From Ehretia macrophylla (Eukaryota > Streptophyta > Magnoliopsida > Boraginales > Ehretiaceae), in NCBI GenBank assembly GCA_037974665.1, contig CM075773.1, positions 19,892,146 through 19,956,145 of the forward strand: a stretch of DNA of 64,000 bases. The letters are read 5' to 3'. This document shows positions 50,801-63,170 of the stretch, in pieces. Under the pieces are notes generated by a model. That model searched no databases, was not told where the DNA came from, and was given only the letters and a program-made list of their open reading frames with translations. How positions within the stretch are numbered: the stretch's first letter is position 1; every line of letters starts with the position of its first letter. A program made the translations under genes and the position numbers.

Positions 50801-51910
50801 GCGACAGAGACCTGGGCCCAAGACCCACGCCCACGGTTTGTGGGCCCAGCCTCCACGTGAAGCGAAGCTGTCTTGCCCAAGGTGCCGTACGATTCGGTAA
50901 TAGAAATGTGATGGATTAGGTCATCGTCCTTTTCGTGAAGCACGACGTACGATCCGGGACGAAAAAACAGAGCAAAAGAAAAAAAGTGTCCCGAAACTGA
51001 TGAAAACGTTCTATTTTGGGCTCCCAAATCCAGCCCCGCAAGCGGGCTTAGCTACCCCCGTCATAGAACTCTCGGAGAGCTTTCCAACGGTATGCTGTGG
51101 GCCACGTAACTCCTTACGGATCAAAAGTTATGGGCTCCGGGGCGACGGAGACCTGGGCCCAAGACCCACGCCATCAGTTTGCGGGACCAGCCTCCACGTG
51201 AAGCGAAGCTGTCTTGCCCAAGGTGCCGTGTGATTCGGTCATAGAAATGTGATGGATTAGGTCGTCGTCCTTTTTGCGGAGCACGACGTACGATTTGGGA
51301 CAAAAAAATAGCGCAAAAGAAAAAATGTGTCCCGAAACTGATGAAAACGTTCGATTTTGGGCTCCAAATCAGGCCCCGCAAGCGTGCTTAGCTACCCCCT
51401 TCGTAGAGCTCTCGGAGAGCTTTCCAACGGTATGCTGTGGCCCGCGTAACTCCTTACGGATCCAAAGTTATGGGTTCCGGGGTAACGGAGACCTGGGCCC
51501 AATACCCACGCCCTCGGTTTGCGGGCCCAGCCTCCATGTGAAGCGAAGCTGTCTTCCCAAGGTGCCGTGCGATTCGGTAAAAGAAATGTGATCGATTAGG
51601 TCGTCATCCTTTTTGCGGAGCACGACGTACGATCCGGGATGAAAATATAGTGCAAAAGAAAAAAAGTGTGCTGAAACTGATGAAAACGTGTGATGTTGGG
51701 CTCCCAAATCTGGCCCTGTAAGTCGGCATAGCTACCCCCATCGTAGAGCTCTCAGAGAGCTTACCAACGGTATGCTGTGGGCCGCGTAACTCCTTACGGA
51801 TCAAAAGTTATGGGCTCTGGAGAGACGGAGACCTAGTCCTAAGCCCCACGCCCTCGGTTTGCGTGCCCAGCCTCCACGTGAAGCGAAGTTGCGTTGCCCA
51901 AGGTGTCATG
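47830..51910. repeat. 7,500-bp-offset duplicated block, copy 2 (about 12 monomers)
   Basis: This is the second copy of 40,330-44,410. It follows directly on a different block (45,547-47,850) that has its own partner at 53,725-56,030, so amplification events of different lengths have been laid over one another. Confidence 0.93.
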
Positions 51911-53724
51911 GGATTCTGTAATAGAAATGTGATGGATTAGGTCGTCGTCCTTTTCGCGGGGCACGACGTACGATCCGGGACAAAAAAACAGCGCAAAAGA
52001 AAAAAAGTGTCCCGAAACTGATGAAAACGTTTGTTTTTTGGGTCAAAATCAGGCCCCGCAAAAGGGCTTAACTTCCCCCGTCGTAGAGCTCTCGGAGAGC
52101 TTTACAACTGTATGCTGTGGGCCGCTTAACTCCTTACGGATCAAAAGTTATGGGCTTCGGAGCGACGGAGACTTGGTCCCAAGCCCCACGCACTCGGTTT
52201 GTGTGCCCAGCCTCCACGTGAAGCGAAGCTGTCTTGCCCAAGGTACAGTGTGATTCGGTAATAGAAATGTGATGGATTAGGTCGTCGTCCTTTTCGCGGA
52301 GCACGACGTACGATCCGGGATGAAAAAACAGCGCAAAAGAAAAAAAGTGTCCCGAAACTGATAAAAATGTTCAATTTTGGGCACCAAATCAGGCCCCTCA
52401 AGCGGGCTTAACTACCCCCGTCGTAGAGCTCTCGGAGAGCTTTCCAACGGTATGCTGTGGGCCGCGTAACTCCTTACGGATCAAAAGTTATGTGCTCCGG
52501 AGCGACGGAGACCTGGTCCCAAGCCCCACGCCCTCGGTTTGCGTGCCCAGCCTCCACGTGAAGTGAAGTTGCATTGCCCAAGGTTTCATGGGATTCTGTA
52601 GTAGAAATGTGATGGATTAGGTCGTCGTCCTTTTCGCGGCGCACGACGTACGATCCGGGACGAAAAAATAGCGCAAAAGAAGAAAAGTGTACCGAAACTG
52701 ATGAAAATATTTGATTTTGGGCTCCGAAATCAGTCCCTGTGAAGTGGGCTTAGTTTCCCCCGTCGTAGAGCTCTCGAAGAGCTTTCCAACGGTATACTGT
52801 GGGCCGCGTAACTCCTTACGGATCAAAAAGTATGGGCTCCGGAGCGACGGAGATCTGGTCCTAAGCCCCACGCCCTCGGTTTGCGTGCCCAGCCGCCACG
52901 TGATGCGAAGCTGTCTTGCCCAAGGTGCCGTGCGAATCAGTAATAGAAATGTGATGGATTAGGTCGTCGTCCTTTTCGCAGAGCACGACGTACGATCCGG
53001 GACGAAAAAACAGCGCCATAGGAAAAAAATGTCCCGAAACTGATTAAAATGTTTGATTTTGGGCTCCCAAATCAGGCCCCGCAAGCGGGCTTAGCTACCC
53101 CCGTCGGAGAGCTCTCGGAGAGCTTTCCAATGGTATGCTGTGGGCCGCGTAACTCCTTACGGATCAAAAGTTTTGGGCTCAGGGGCGACGGAGACCTGGG
53201 ACCAAGACCCATGCCCTCGGTTTGCGAGCCCAGCCTCCACGTGAAGCGAAGCTATCTTGCCCAAGGTGTCATGCGATTCGGTAATAGAAATGTGATGGAT
53301 TAGGTCGTCGTCCTTTTCGCGGAGCACGACGTACGATCCGGGATGAAAAAACAGCGCAAAAGAAAAAAGTATCCCGAAACTGATGAAAACGTTCGATTTT
53401 GGGCTCCGAAATCAGGACCAGCGAAGCGGGCTTAGCTACCCCCGTCGTAGAGCTCTCGGAGAGCTTTCCAACGGTATGCTGTGGGCCGCGTAACTCCTTA
53501 CGGATCAAAAGTTATGGGCTCCGGGGCGACGGAGACCTAGGCCCAAGACCCACGCCCTCGGTTTGCGGGCCCAGCCTCCACGTGAAGCGAAGCTGTCTTG
53601 CCCAAGGTGCCATGCGATTCGGTAATAGTAATGTGATGGATTAGGTCGTCGTCCTTTTCGCAGAGCACGACGTACGAACCGAGACGAAAAAACAGCGCAA
53701 AAGAAAAAAAGTGTACCGAAACTG

Positions 53725-56030
53725 ATGAAAATGTTTGATTTTGGGCTGCTAAATCAGGCCCCGCATGCGGGTTTTGCTACTCCCGTCGTAGAGCTCTCGA
53801 AGAGCTTTCCAACGGTATGCTGTGGGCCACGTAACTCCTTACGGATCAAAAGTTATGGGCTTCGGAGCGACGGAGACCTGGTCCCAAGCCCTACGCCCTC
53901 GGTTTGCAGGCCCAGCCTCCACGTGAAGCGATGCTGTCTTGCCCAAGGTGCCATGCGATTCGGTAATAGAAATGTGATGGATTAGGTCGTTGTCCTTTTC
54001 GTGGAGCACGACGTACGATCCGGGACGAAAAAATAGCGTAAAAGAAAAAAAGTGTCCCGAAACTGATGAAAATATTCGATTTTGGGCTCCCAAATCGGGC
54101 CCCGCAAGAGGGCTTAGTGAACCCCGTCGTAGAGCTCTCGGAGAGCTTTCAAACGGTTTGCTATGGGCCGCATAACTCCTTACGGATCAAAAGTTATGGG
54201 CTCCGGAGCGACGGAGACCTAGTCCCAAGCCCTATGCCCTCGGTTTGCGTGCCCATCTTCCACGAGAAGCGAAGTTGCATTGCCTAATGTGTCATGGGAT
54301 TCTGTAATAGAAAAGTGATGGATTAGGTCATCGACCTTTTCGCGGGGCACGACGTACGATCCGGGATGAAAAAACAGCGCAAAAGAAGAAAAGTGTCCCA
54401 AAATTGATGAAAATGTTTGATTTTGGGCTCCGAAATAAGGCCCAGCAAGCGGGCTTAGCTGCCCCAGTCGTAGAGCTCTCGGAGAGCTTTCAAACGGTAT
54501 GCTGTGGGCCGCGTAACTCCTTACGGATCAAAAGTTATGGGCTCCGGGGCGACGGAGACCAGGGCCCAAGACCCACGCCCTCAGTTTGCGGGCCCAGCCT
54601 CCACGTGAAGCGAAGCTGCCTTGACCAAGGTGCAGTGCAATTCGGTAATATAAATGTGATGGATTAGGTCGTCGTCCTTTTCACAGCGCACGACGTACGA
54701 TTCGGGACGAAAAAATAGCGCAAAAGAAGAAAAGTGTCCCGAAACTGATGAAAACGTTCGATTTTGGGCTCCGAAATCAGGCCTAGCGTAGTGGGCTTAG
54801 CTGCCCCCGTCATAGAGCTCTCGGAGAGCTTTCCAACGGTATGCTGTGGGCCACGTAACACCTTACGAAACAAAAGTTATGGGCTCCGGGGCGACGGAGA
54901 CCTGGGCCCAAGGCCCACGCCCTCAGTTTACGGGCCCAGCCTCCACGTGAAGTGAAGTTGCATTTCCCAAGGTGTCATGGGATTTGGTAATAGAAATGTG
55001 ATGCATTAGGTCGTCGTCCTTTTTGCGGAGCACGACGTACAATCCGGGATGAAAAAATAACGCAAAAGAAAAAAAGTGTCCCAAAAATTGTGAAAACATT
55101 CGATTTTGGGCTCCCAAATTGGGCCCTGCAAGTCGGCTTAGCTACCCCCGTCGTAGAGCTCTCGGAGAGCTTTCCAACAGTATGCTGTGGGCCGCGTAAC
55201 TCCTTACGGATCAAAAGTTATGGGCTCCGGAGCGATGGAGACTTGGTCCTAAGCCCCACGCCCTCGATTTCCGTGCCAAGCCGCCACGTGAAGTGAAGTT
55301 GCATTGCCCAAGGTGTCATGGGATTCTATAATAGAAATGTGATGGATTAGGTCGTCGTCTTTTTCGCGGCGCACGACGTACGATCCGGTACGAAAAAACA
55401 GCGCACAATAAGAAAAGTGTCGCGAAACTGATGAAAACGTTCGATTTTGGGCTCCGAAATTAGGCCCAGCGAACTGGGCTTAGCTGCCCCCGTCGTAGAG
55501 CTCTCGAAGCGCTTTCGAACGGTATGCTGTGGGCCACGTAACTCCTTATGGATAAAAAGTTATGGGCTCCGGGGCGACGGAGACCTGGGCCCAAGACCCA
55601 CGCTCTCGGTTTGCGGGACCAGCCTCCACGTGAAGCGAAGCTGTCTTGCCCAAGGTGTCGTGCGATTCGGTAATAGAAATGTTATGGATTAGGTTGTCGT
55701 CCTTTTCGCGGAGCACGACGTACGATCCGGGATGAAAAAATAGCGTAAAAGAAAAAAAAGTGTCCCTAAACTGATGAAAACGTTCGATTTTGGGTTCCCA
55801 AATCAGGCCCCGCAAGCGGGATTAGCTACCCCCGACGTAGAGCCCTCGAAGAGCTATCCAACGGTATGCTGTGGGCCGCGTAACTCATTACTGATCAAAA
55901 GTTATGGGCTCCGGGGCGACGGAGACCTGGGCCCAAGACCCACGCCCTCGGTTTGCGGGCCCAGCCTCCACGTGAAGCGAAGCTATCTTACCCAAGGTGC
56001 CGCGCGATTCGGTAATAGAAATGTGATTAA
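53725..56030. repeat. 8,178-bp-offset duplicated block, copy 2
   Basis: This is the second copy of 45,547-47,850. It is also related to copy 1 of the domain: the monomers at 39,084 and 39,410 match those at 53,399 and 53,725 at a constant offset of 14,315 bp (42 monomers). Confidence 0.82.
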
Positions 56031-56799
56031 TTAGGTCGTCGTCCTTTTTGCGGAGCACGACGTACGATCCGGGACGAAAAAACAACGCAAAAGAAAAAAA
56101 GTGTCCCGAAACTGATGAAAACATTCGATTTTGGGCTCCCAAATCCGGCCCCGCATAAGGGCTTAGCTACCCCCGTCAGGGAGCTCTCGGAGAGCTTTCC
56201 AACGGTATGCTGTGGTCCGCGTAACTCCTTACGGATCAAAAGTTATGGGCTCCGGGGCGACGGAGACCTGGGCCCAAGACCCACGCGCCTCGGTTTGCCG
56301 GCCCTGCCTCCACGTGAAGCGAAGCTGTCTTGCCCAAGGTGCCGTGCGATTCGGTAATAGAAATGTGATGGATTAGGTCGTCGTCCTTTTTGCGGAGCAC
56401 GACGTACGATCCGGGACGAAAAAACAGCGCGAAAGAAAAAAAGTGTCCCGAAACTGATGAAAACCTTCGATTTTGGGCTCCAAAATCCGGCCCTACTAGC
56501 GGGCTTAGCCACGTCGTAGAGCTCTCGGAGAGCTTTCAAACGGTATGCTGTGGGCCGCGTAACTCCTTACGGATCAAAAGTTATGGGCTCCGAGGTGACG
56601 GAGACCTGGGCCCAAGACCCACGCCCTCGGTTTGTAGGCCCAGCCTCCACGTGAAGCGAAGCTGTCTTGGCCAAGGTGCCGTGCGATTTGGTAATAGAAA
56701 TGTGATGGATTAGGTCATCGTCCTTTTTGTGGAGCACGACGTACGATCCGAGACAAAAAAATAGCGCAAAAGAAAAAAAGTGTCCCGAAACTGATGAAA

Positions 56800-56830
56800 A
56801 CGTTCTATTTTGGGCTTAGCTACCCTCGTC
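56800..56830. repeat. 26-bp internal deletion in a satellite monomer
   Basis: TTCTATTTTGGGCTTAGCTACC at this point lacks the stretch from CCCAAATCCGG to the second GGGCT that related monomers contain, for example at 43,173 and 50,673. The lost segment is bounded by the 5-bp direct repeat GGGCT, as expected for slippage or microhomology-mediated repair. Confidence 0.8.
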
Positions 56831-59639
56831 GTAGATCGCTCGGAGAGCTTTCCAACGGTATGATGTGGGCCGCGTAACTCCTTACGGATCAAAAGTTATG
56901 GGCTGCGGGTCGACGAAGACCTGGGCCCAAGACCCACGCCCTCGGTTTGCGTGCCCAGCCTCCACGTGAAGTGAAGCTGTCTTGCCCAAGGTGCCGTGCG
57001 ATTCGGTAATAGAAATGTGATGGATTAGGTCATCGTCCTTTTCCTGGAGCACGACGTACGATCCGGGACGAAAAAACAGAGCAAAAGAAAAAAAGTGTCC
57101 CGAAACTGATGAAAACGTTCTATTTTGGGCACCCGAATCCGGCCCCGCAAGCGGGCTTAGCAACCCCCGTCATAGAACTCTCGGAGAGCTTTCCAACGGT
57201 ATGCTGTGGGCCGCGTGACTCCTTACGGATCAAAAGTTATGGGCTCCGGGGCGACGGACACCTGTGCCCAAGACCCACGCCATCAGTTTGCGGGACCAGC
57301 CTCCACGTGATGCGAAGCTGTCTTGCCCAAGGTGCCGTGTGATTCGGTCATAGAAATGTGATGGATTAGGTCGTCGTCCTTTTTGCGGAGCACGACGTAC
57401 GATTTGGGACAAAAAAACAGCGCAAAAGAAAAAATGTGTCCCAAAACTGATGAAAACGTTTGATTTTGGGCTCCAAATCAGGCCCCGCAAGCGTGCTTAG
57501 CTACCCCCTTCTTAGAGCTCTCGGAGAGCTTTCCAACTGTATGCTGTGAGCCGCGTAACTCCTTACGGATCAAAAGTTATGGGTTCCGGGGCGACGGAGA
57601 CCTGGGCCCAAGACCCACACCCTCGGTTTGCGGGCCCAGCCTCCATGTGAAGCGAAGCTGTCTTGCCCAAGGTGTCGTGCGATTCGGTAATAGAAATGTG
57701 ATGGATTAGGTCGTCGTCCTTTTCGCGGAGGACGACGTACGATCCGGGATGAAAAAATTGCGCAATAGAAAAAAAGTGTTCCGAAACTGATTAAAACGTT
57801 TGATTTTGGGCGCCCGAATCAGTCCCCGCAAGCGGGCTTAGCTACCCATGTCGTAGAGCTCTCGGAGAGCTTACCAACGGTATGCTGTGGGCCGCGTAAC
57901 TCCTTACGGATCAAAAGTTATGGGCTCCGGAGCGACGGAGACCTGCTCCCAAGCCTCACGCCCTCGGTTTGCGTGCCCAGCCTCCACGTGAAGTGAAGTT
58001 GTATTGCCCAAGGTGTCATGGGATTCTGTAATAGAAATGTGATGGATTAGATCGTCGTCCTTTTCGCGACGCACGACGTACAATCCGAGATGAAAAAATA
58101 GCGCAAAAGAAGAAAAGTGTCCCGAAACAGATGAAAACGTTCAATTTTGGGCTCCGAAATCAGGCCCAGCGAAGTGGGCTTAGCTGCCCCATCGTAGAGC
58201 TCTCGGAGAGCTATCCAACGGTTTGCTGTGGGCCACGTAACTCTTTACGGATCAAAAGTTATGGGCTCCGGGGTGGTAGAGACCTGGGCCCAAAACCCAC
58301 GCCCTCGGTTTGCGGTCCCAGCCTCCACGTGAAGCGAAGTTGTCTTGCCCAAGGTGCCGTGCGATTCGGTAATAGAAATGTGATGGATTAGGTCGTCGTC
58401 CTTTTCGCGGCGCACGACGTACGATCCGGGACGAAAAAACAGCGTAAAAGAAGAAAAGTGTCCCGAAACGGATGAAAACGTTCGATTTTGGCCTCCAAAA
58501 TCAGGCCCAGTATAGTGGGCTTAGCTACCCCCGTCGTAGAGCTCTCAGAGGTCTTTCCAACGGTATGCTGTGGGTCGCGTAACTCCTTACGGATCAAAAG
58601 TTATGGGCTCCGAGGTGACGGAGACCTGGGCCCAAGACCTACGCCCTCGGTTCGCAGGCCCAGCCTCTACGTGAATCGAAGCTGTCTTGCCCAAGGTGCC
58701 ATGCGATTCGGTAATAGAAATGTGATGGATTAGGTCATCGTCCTTTTTGCGGAGCACGACGTACGATCCGAGACGAAAAAACAGCGCAAAAGAAAAAAAG
58801 TGTCCCGAAACTGATGAAAACGTTCGATTTTGGGCTCCCAAATCCAGCTCCGCAAACGGGCTTAGCTACCCCCGTCGTAGAGCTCTCGGAGAGCTTTCCA
58901 ACGGTATGTTGTGGTCCACGTAACTCCTTACGGATCAAAACTTATGGGCTCCGGGGCTACGGAAGCCTTGGCCCAAGATCCACGCCCTCGGTTTACGGGC
59001 CCAGCCTCCACGTGAGGCGAAGCTGTCTTGCCCAAGGTGCTGTGCGATTCGGTAATAGAAATGTGATGGATTAGGTCGTCGTCCTTTTCGCGGAGCACGA
59101 CGTACGATCCGGGACGAAAAACAGAGCAAAAGAAAAAAAGTGTCCCGAAACAGATAAAAACATTTGATTTTGGGCTCCCAAATCCGGCCACGCAAGCGGG
59201 TTTAGCTACCTCCGTCGTAGAGCTCTCGGAGAGCTTTCCAAAGGTATGCTGTGGGCCGCGTAACTCCTTACGGATCAAAAGTTATGGGCTCCGGAGCGAC
59301 GGAGACCTGGGCCCAAGACCCACGCCCTCAGTTTGCGGGACCAGTCTCCACGTGAAGCGAAGCTGTCTTGCCCAAGGTGCCGTGTGATTCGGTAATAGAA
59401 ATGTGATGGACTAGGTCGTCGTCCTTTTTGCGGAGCACGACGTACGATTCGGGACGAAAAAACAGCGCGAAAGAAAAAATGTGTCCCGAAACTGATGAAA
59501 TCGTTCGATTTTGGGCTCCAAATCAAGCCTCGCAAGCGTGCTTAGCTACCCCCTTCGTAGAGCTCTCGGACAGCTTTCAAACGGTATGCTGTGGGCCGCG
59601 TAACTTCTTACGGATCAAAAGTTATGGGTTCCGTGGCGA

Positions 59640-60320
59640 CGGATACCTGGGCCCAAGACCCACGCCCTCGGTTTGCGGGCCCAGCCTCCACGTGAAGCGA
59701 AACTATCTTGCCCAAGGTGCCGTGCGATTCGGTAATAGAAATGTGATGGATTAGGTCGTCGTCCTTTTCGCGGAGCACGACGTACGATCCGGGATGAAAA
59801 AATAGCGCAATAGAAAAAAAGTGTCCCGAAACTGATTAAAACATTTGATTTTGGGTGCCCAAATCAGTCCCCGCAAGCGGGCTTAGCTACCCCCGTCGTA
59901 GAGCTCTCGGAGAGCTTTCCAAAGGTATGCTGTGGGCCGCGTAACTCCTTACGGATCAAAAGTTATGGGCTCCGAGGTGACGAAGACTTGGGCCCAAGAC
60001 CCACGCCCTCGGTTTGCGAGCCCAGCCTCCACGTGAAGCGAAGCTGTCTTGCCCAAGGTGCCGTACGATTCGGTAATAGAAATGTGATGGATTAGGTCGT
60101 CGTCCTTTTCGCGGAGCACGACGTACGATCCGGGACGAAAAAATAGCGCAATAGAAAAAAAGTGTCCCGAAACTGATTAAAACATTTGATTTTGGGCGCC
60201 CAAATCAGTCCCCTCAAGCGGGCTTAGCTACACCCATCGTAGAGCTCTCGGAGAGATTTCCAACGGTATGCTGTGGGCCGTGTAACTCCTTACGGATCAA
60301 AAGTTATGGGCTCCAAGGTG
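59640..60320. repeat. Adjacent monomer duplication marked by GCGCAATAG
   Basis: TAGCGCAATAGAAAAAAAGTG followed by GATTAAAACATTTGATTTTG occurs near 59,803 and 60,143. Related single copies lie near 57,762 and 61,170. The shared unusual GATTAAAAC, where most monomers have GATGAAAAC, marks local amplification of one variant. Confidence 0.75.
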
Positions 60321-62479
60321 ACGGAGACCTGGGCCCTAGACCCACGCCCTCGGTTTGCGAGCCCAGCCTCCCCGTGAAGCGAAGCTGTCTTGCCCAAGGT
60401 TCCGTGCGATTCAGTAATAGAAATGTGATGGATTAGGTCGTCGTCCTTTTTGCGGCGCCCGACGTACGATCCGGGATGAAAAAATAGCGCAAAAGAAGAA
60501 AAGTGTCCCGAAATAGATGAAAACGTTCGATTTTGGGCTCCGAAATCAGGCCCAGCAAAGTGGGCTTAGCTGCCCCCGTCGTAGAGCTCTTGGAGAGCTT
60601 TCCAACGGTATGATGTGGGCCACGTAACTCTTTACGGATCAAAAGTTATGGGCTTCGGGGCGACAGAGACCTGGGCCCAAGACCTACGCCCTCAGTTTTT
60701 GGGCCCATCCTAAACGTGAAGCGAAGTTGTCTTGCCCAAGGTGCTGTGCGATTCGGTAATAGAAATATGATGGATTAGGTCGTCGTCCTTTTCGCTGCGC
60801 ACGACGTACGATCCGGGACAAAAAAACAACGCAACAGAAAAAAAGTGTCCCGAAATTGTTGAAAACGTTCGATTTTTGGCTCCGAAATCAGGCCCATTAA
60901 AGTGGGCTTAGCTACCCCCACCGTAAAGCTCTCAGAGAGCTTTCAAACGGTATGCTGTGAGCCGCGTAACTCCTTACGGATAAAAAGTTATGGGCTCCGG
61001 AGCGACGGAGACCTGGTCCCAAGCCCCACGCCCTCGGTTTACGTGCCCAGCCTCCACGTGAAGCGAAGTTTCATTGCCCAAGGTGTCATGGGATTCTGTA
61101 ATAGAAATGTGATGGATTAGGTCGTCGTCCATTTCGCGGAGCACGACGTACGATCCGTGACGAAAAAATAGCGCAATAGGAAAAAAGTTTCCCGAAACTG
61201 ATTAAAACGTTTGATTTTGGCCTCCCAAATCTGGCCCTGCAAGCGGGCTTAGCTACCCCCGTCGTAGAGCTCTCGGAGAGCTTTCCAACGGTATGCTGTG
61301 GGCCGCGTAACTAACTACGGATCAAGAGTTATGGGTTCCGGAGCGACGGAGACCTGGTCCAAAGCCTCACGCCCTCGGTTTGCGTGCGCAGCCTCCACGT
61401 GAAGTGAAGTGTCATTGCCCAAGGTGTCATGGGATTCTGTAATAGAAATGTGATGGATTAGGTCGTCGTCCTTTTTGCGGCGCACGACGTACGATCCGGG
61501 ATGAAAAAATAGCGCAAAAGAAGAAAAGTGTCCCGAAACAGATGAAAACGTTCGATTTTGGGCTCCGAAATCAGGCCCAGTGAAGTGGGCTTAGTTGCCC
61601 CCATTGTAGAGCTCTCGGAGAGCTTTCCAACGGTATGCTGTGGCCGCGTAACTCATTACGGATCAAGAGTTATGGACTCCGGAGCGACGGAGACATGGTC
61701 CCAAGCCCCACGCCCTCGGTTTGCGTGCCCAGCCTCCAGGTGAAGCGAAGTTTCATTGCCCAAGGTTTCATGGGATTCTGTAATAGAAATGTGATGGATT
61801 AGGTCGTCGTCCTTTTCGAGGCGCACGACGTACGATCCGAGACGAAAAAACAGCGCAAAAGAAAAAAAGTGTCCCGAAACTGATGAAACGTTCGATTTTG
61901 AGCTCCTACATCCGGCCCGAAAAACGGGCTTAGCTACCCCCGTCGTAGAGCTCTCGGTGAGCTTTCCAACGGTATGTTGTGGGCCGCGTAACTCCTTACG
62001 GATCAAAAGTTATGGGCTCCGGGGCGACAGAGGCCTGGGCCCAAGACCCACGCCCTCGGTTTGCGGGCCCAGCCTCCACGTGAGGCGAAGTTGTCTTGCC
62101 CAAGGTGCCGTGCGATTCGGTAATAGAAATGTGATGGATTAGGTCGTCGTCCTTTTCGCAGAGCACGACGTACGATCCGGGATGAAAAACATAGCAAAAG
62201 AAAAAAAGTGTCCCGAAACTGATGAAAATGTTTGATTTTGGGCTCCCAAATCAGGCCCTGCAAGCAGGCTTGGCTACCCCCGTCGTAGAGCTCTCGGAGA
62301 GCTTTCCAACGGTATGCTGTGGGCCGCGTAACTCCTTACGGATCAAAAGTTATGGGCTCCGGGGCGACGGAGACCTGGGCCCAAGACCCACGCCCTCAGT
62401 TTGCGGGACCAGCCTCCACGTGAAGCGAAGCTGTCTTGCCCAAGGTGCCGTGTGATTCGGTAATAGAAATGTGTTGGAT

Positions 62480-63170
62480 TAGGTCGTCGTCCTTTTTGCG
62501 GCGCACGACGTACGATCCGGGATGAAAAAATAGCGCAAAAGAAGAAAAGTATCCCAAAATAGATTAAAACGTTCGATTTTGGGCTCCGAAATCAGGCCCA
62601 ACAAAGTGGGCTTAGCTGACCCCATCGTAGAGCTCTCGGAGAGCTTTCCAACGGTATGCTGTGGGCCACGTAACTCTTTACGGATCAAAAGTTATGGGCT
62701 CTGGGGTGACGGAGACCAGGGCCCAAGACCCATGCCCTCGGTTTGCGGTCCCAGCCTCCACGTGAAGCGAAGCTGTCTTGCCCAAGGTGCCGTGTGATTC
62801 GGTAATAGAAATGTGATGGATTAGGTCGTCGTCCTTTTCGCGGCGCACGACGTACGATCCCGGATGAAAAAATAGCACAAAAGAAGAAAAGTGTCCCGAA
62901 ACAGATGAAAACGTTCGATTTTGGGCTCCGAAATCAGGCCCAGCAAAGTGGGCTTAGCTGACTCCGTCATAGAGCTCTCGGAGAGCTTTCCAACGGTATG
63001 CTGTGGGCCACGTAACTCTTTACGGATCAAAATTTATGGGCTCCGGGGCGACGGAGACCTGGGCCCAAGACCCACACCCTCGGTTTGCAGGCCCATCCTC
63101 CACGTGAAGCGAAGCTGTCTTGCCCAAGGTGCTGTGTGATTCGGTAATAGAAATATGATGGATTAGATCG
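62480..63170. repeat. Adjacent monomer duplication marked by AGCTGAC
   Basis: Two neighbouring monomers share AAAGTGGGCTTAGCTGAC near 62,602 and 62,943, and GGGCCACGTAACTCTTTACGG after it. Most B monomers read AGCTGCCCC or AGCTACCCC at this place. Confidence 0.72.

Larger units (their letters stand above)
36700..57500. repeat. Large higher-order repeat domain of subfamily B, three rearranged copies
   Basis: A long ordered series of marked monomers occurs three times. One marker monomer (CATCGTAGAGCTCTC followed by GAGAGCTTAC) lies near 37,090, 44,250 and 51,750. Another (TCAGTCCCTG with GAAGTGGGCTTAG) lies near 38,415, 44,895 and 52,730. A third (GGGCTTAGCCACGTCGTAG) occurs near 42,870, 50,370 and 56,505. 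The copies differ by gain or loss of whole monomers: the monomer near 39,084 is present in copies 1 and 3 (53,399) but absent from copy 2. Unit lengths are therefore unequal, about 6 to 7.5 kb. Confidence 0.85.
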
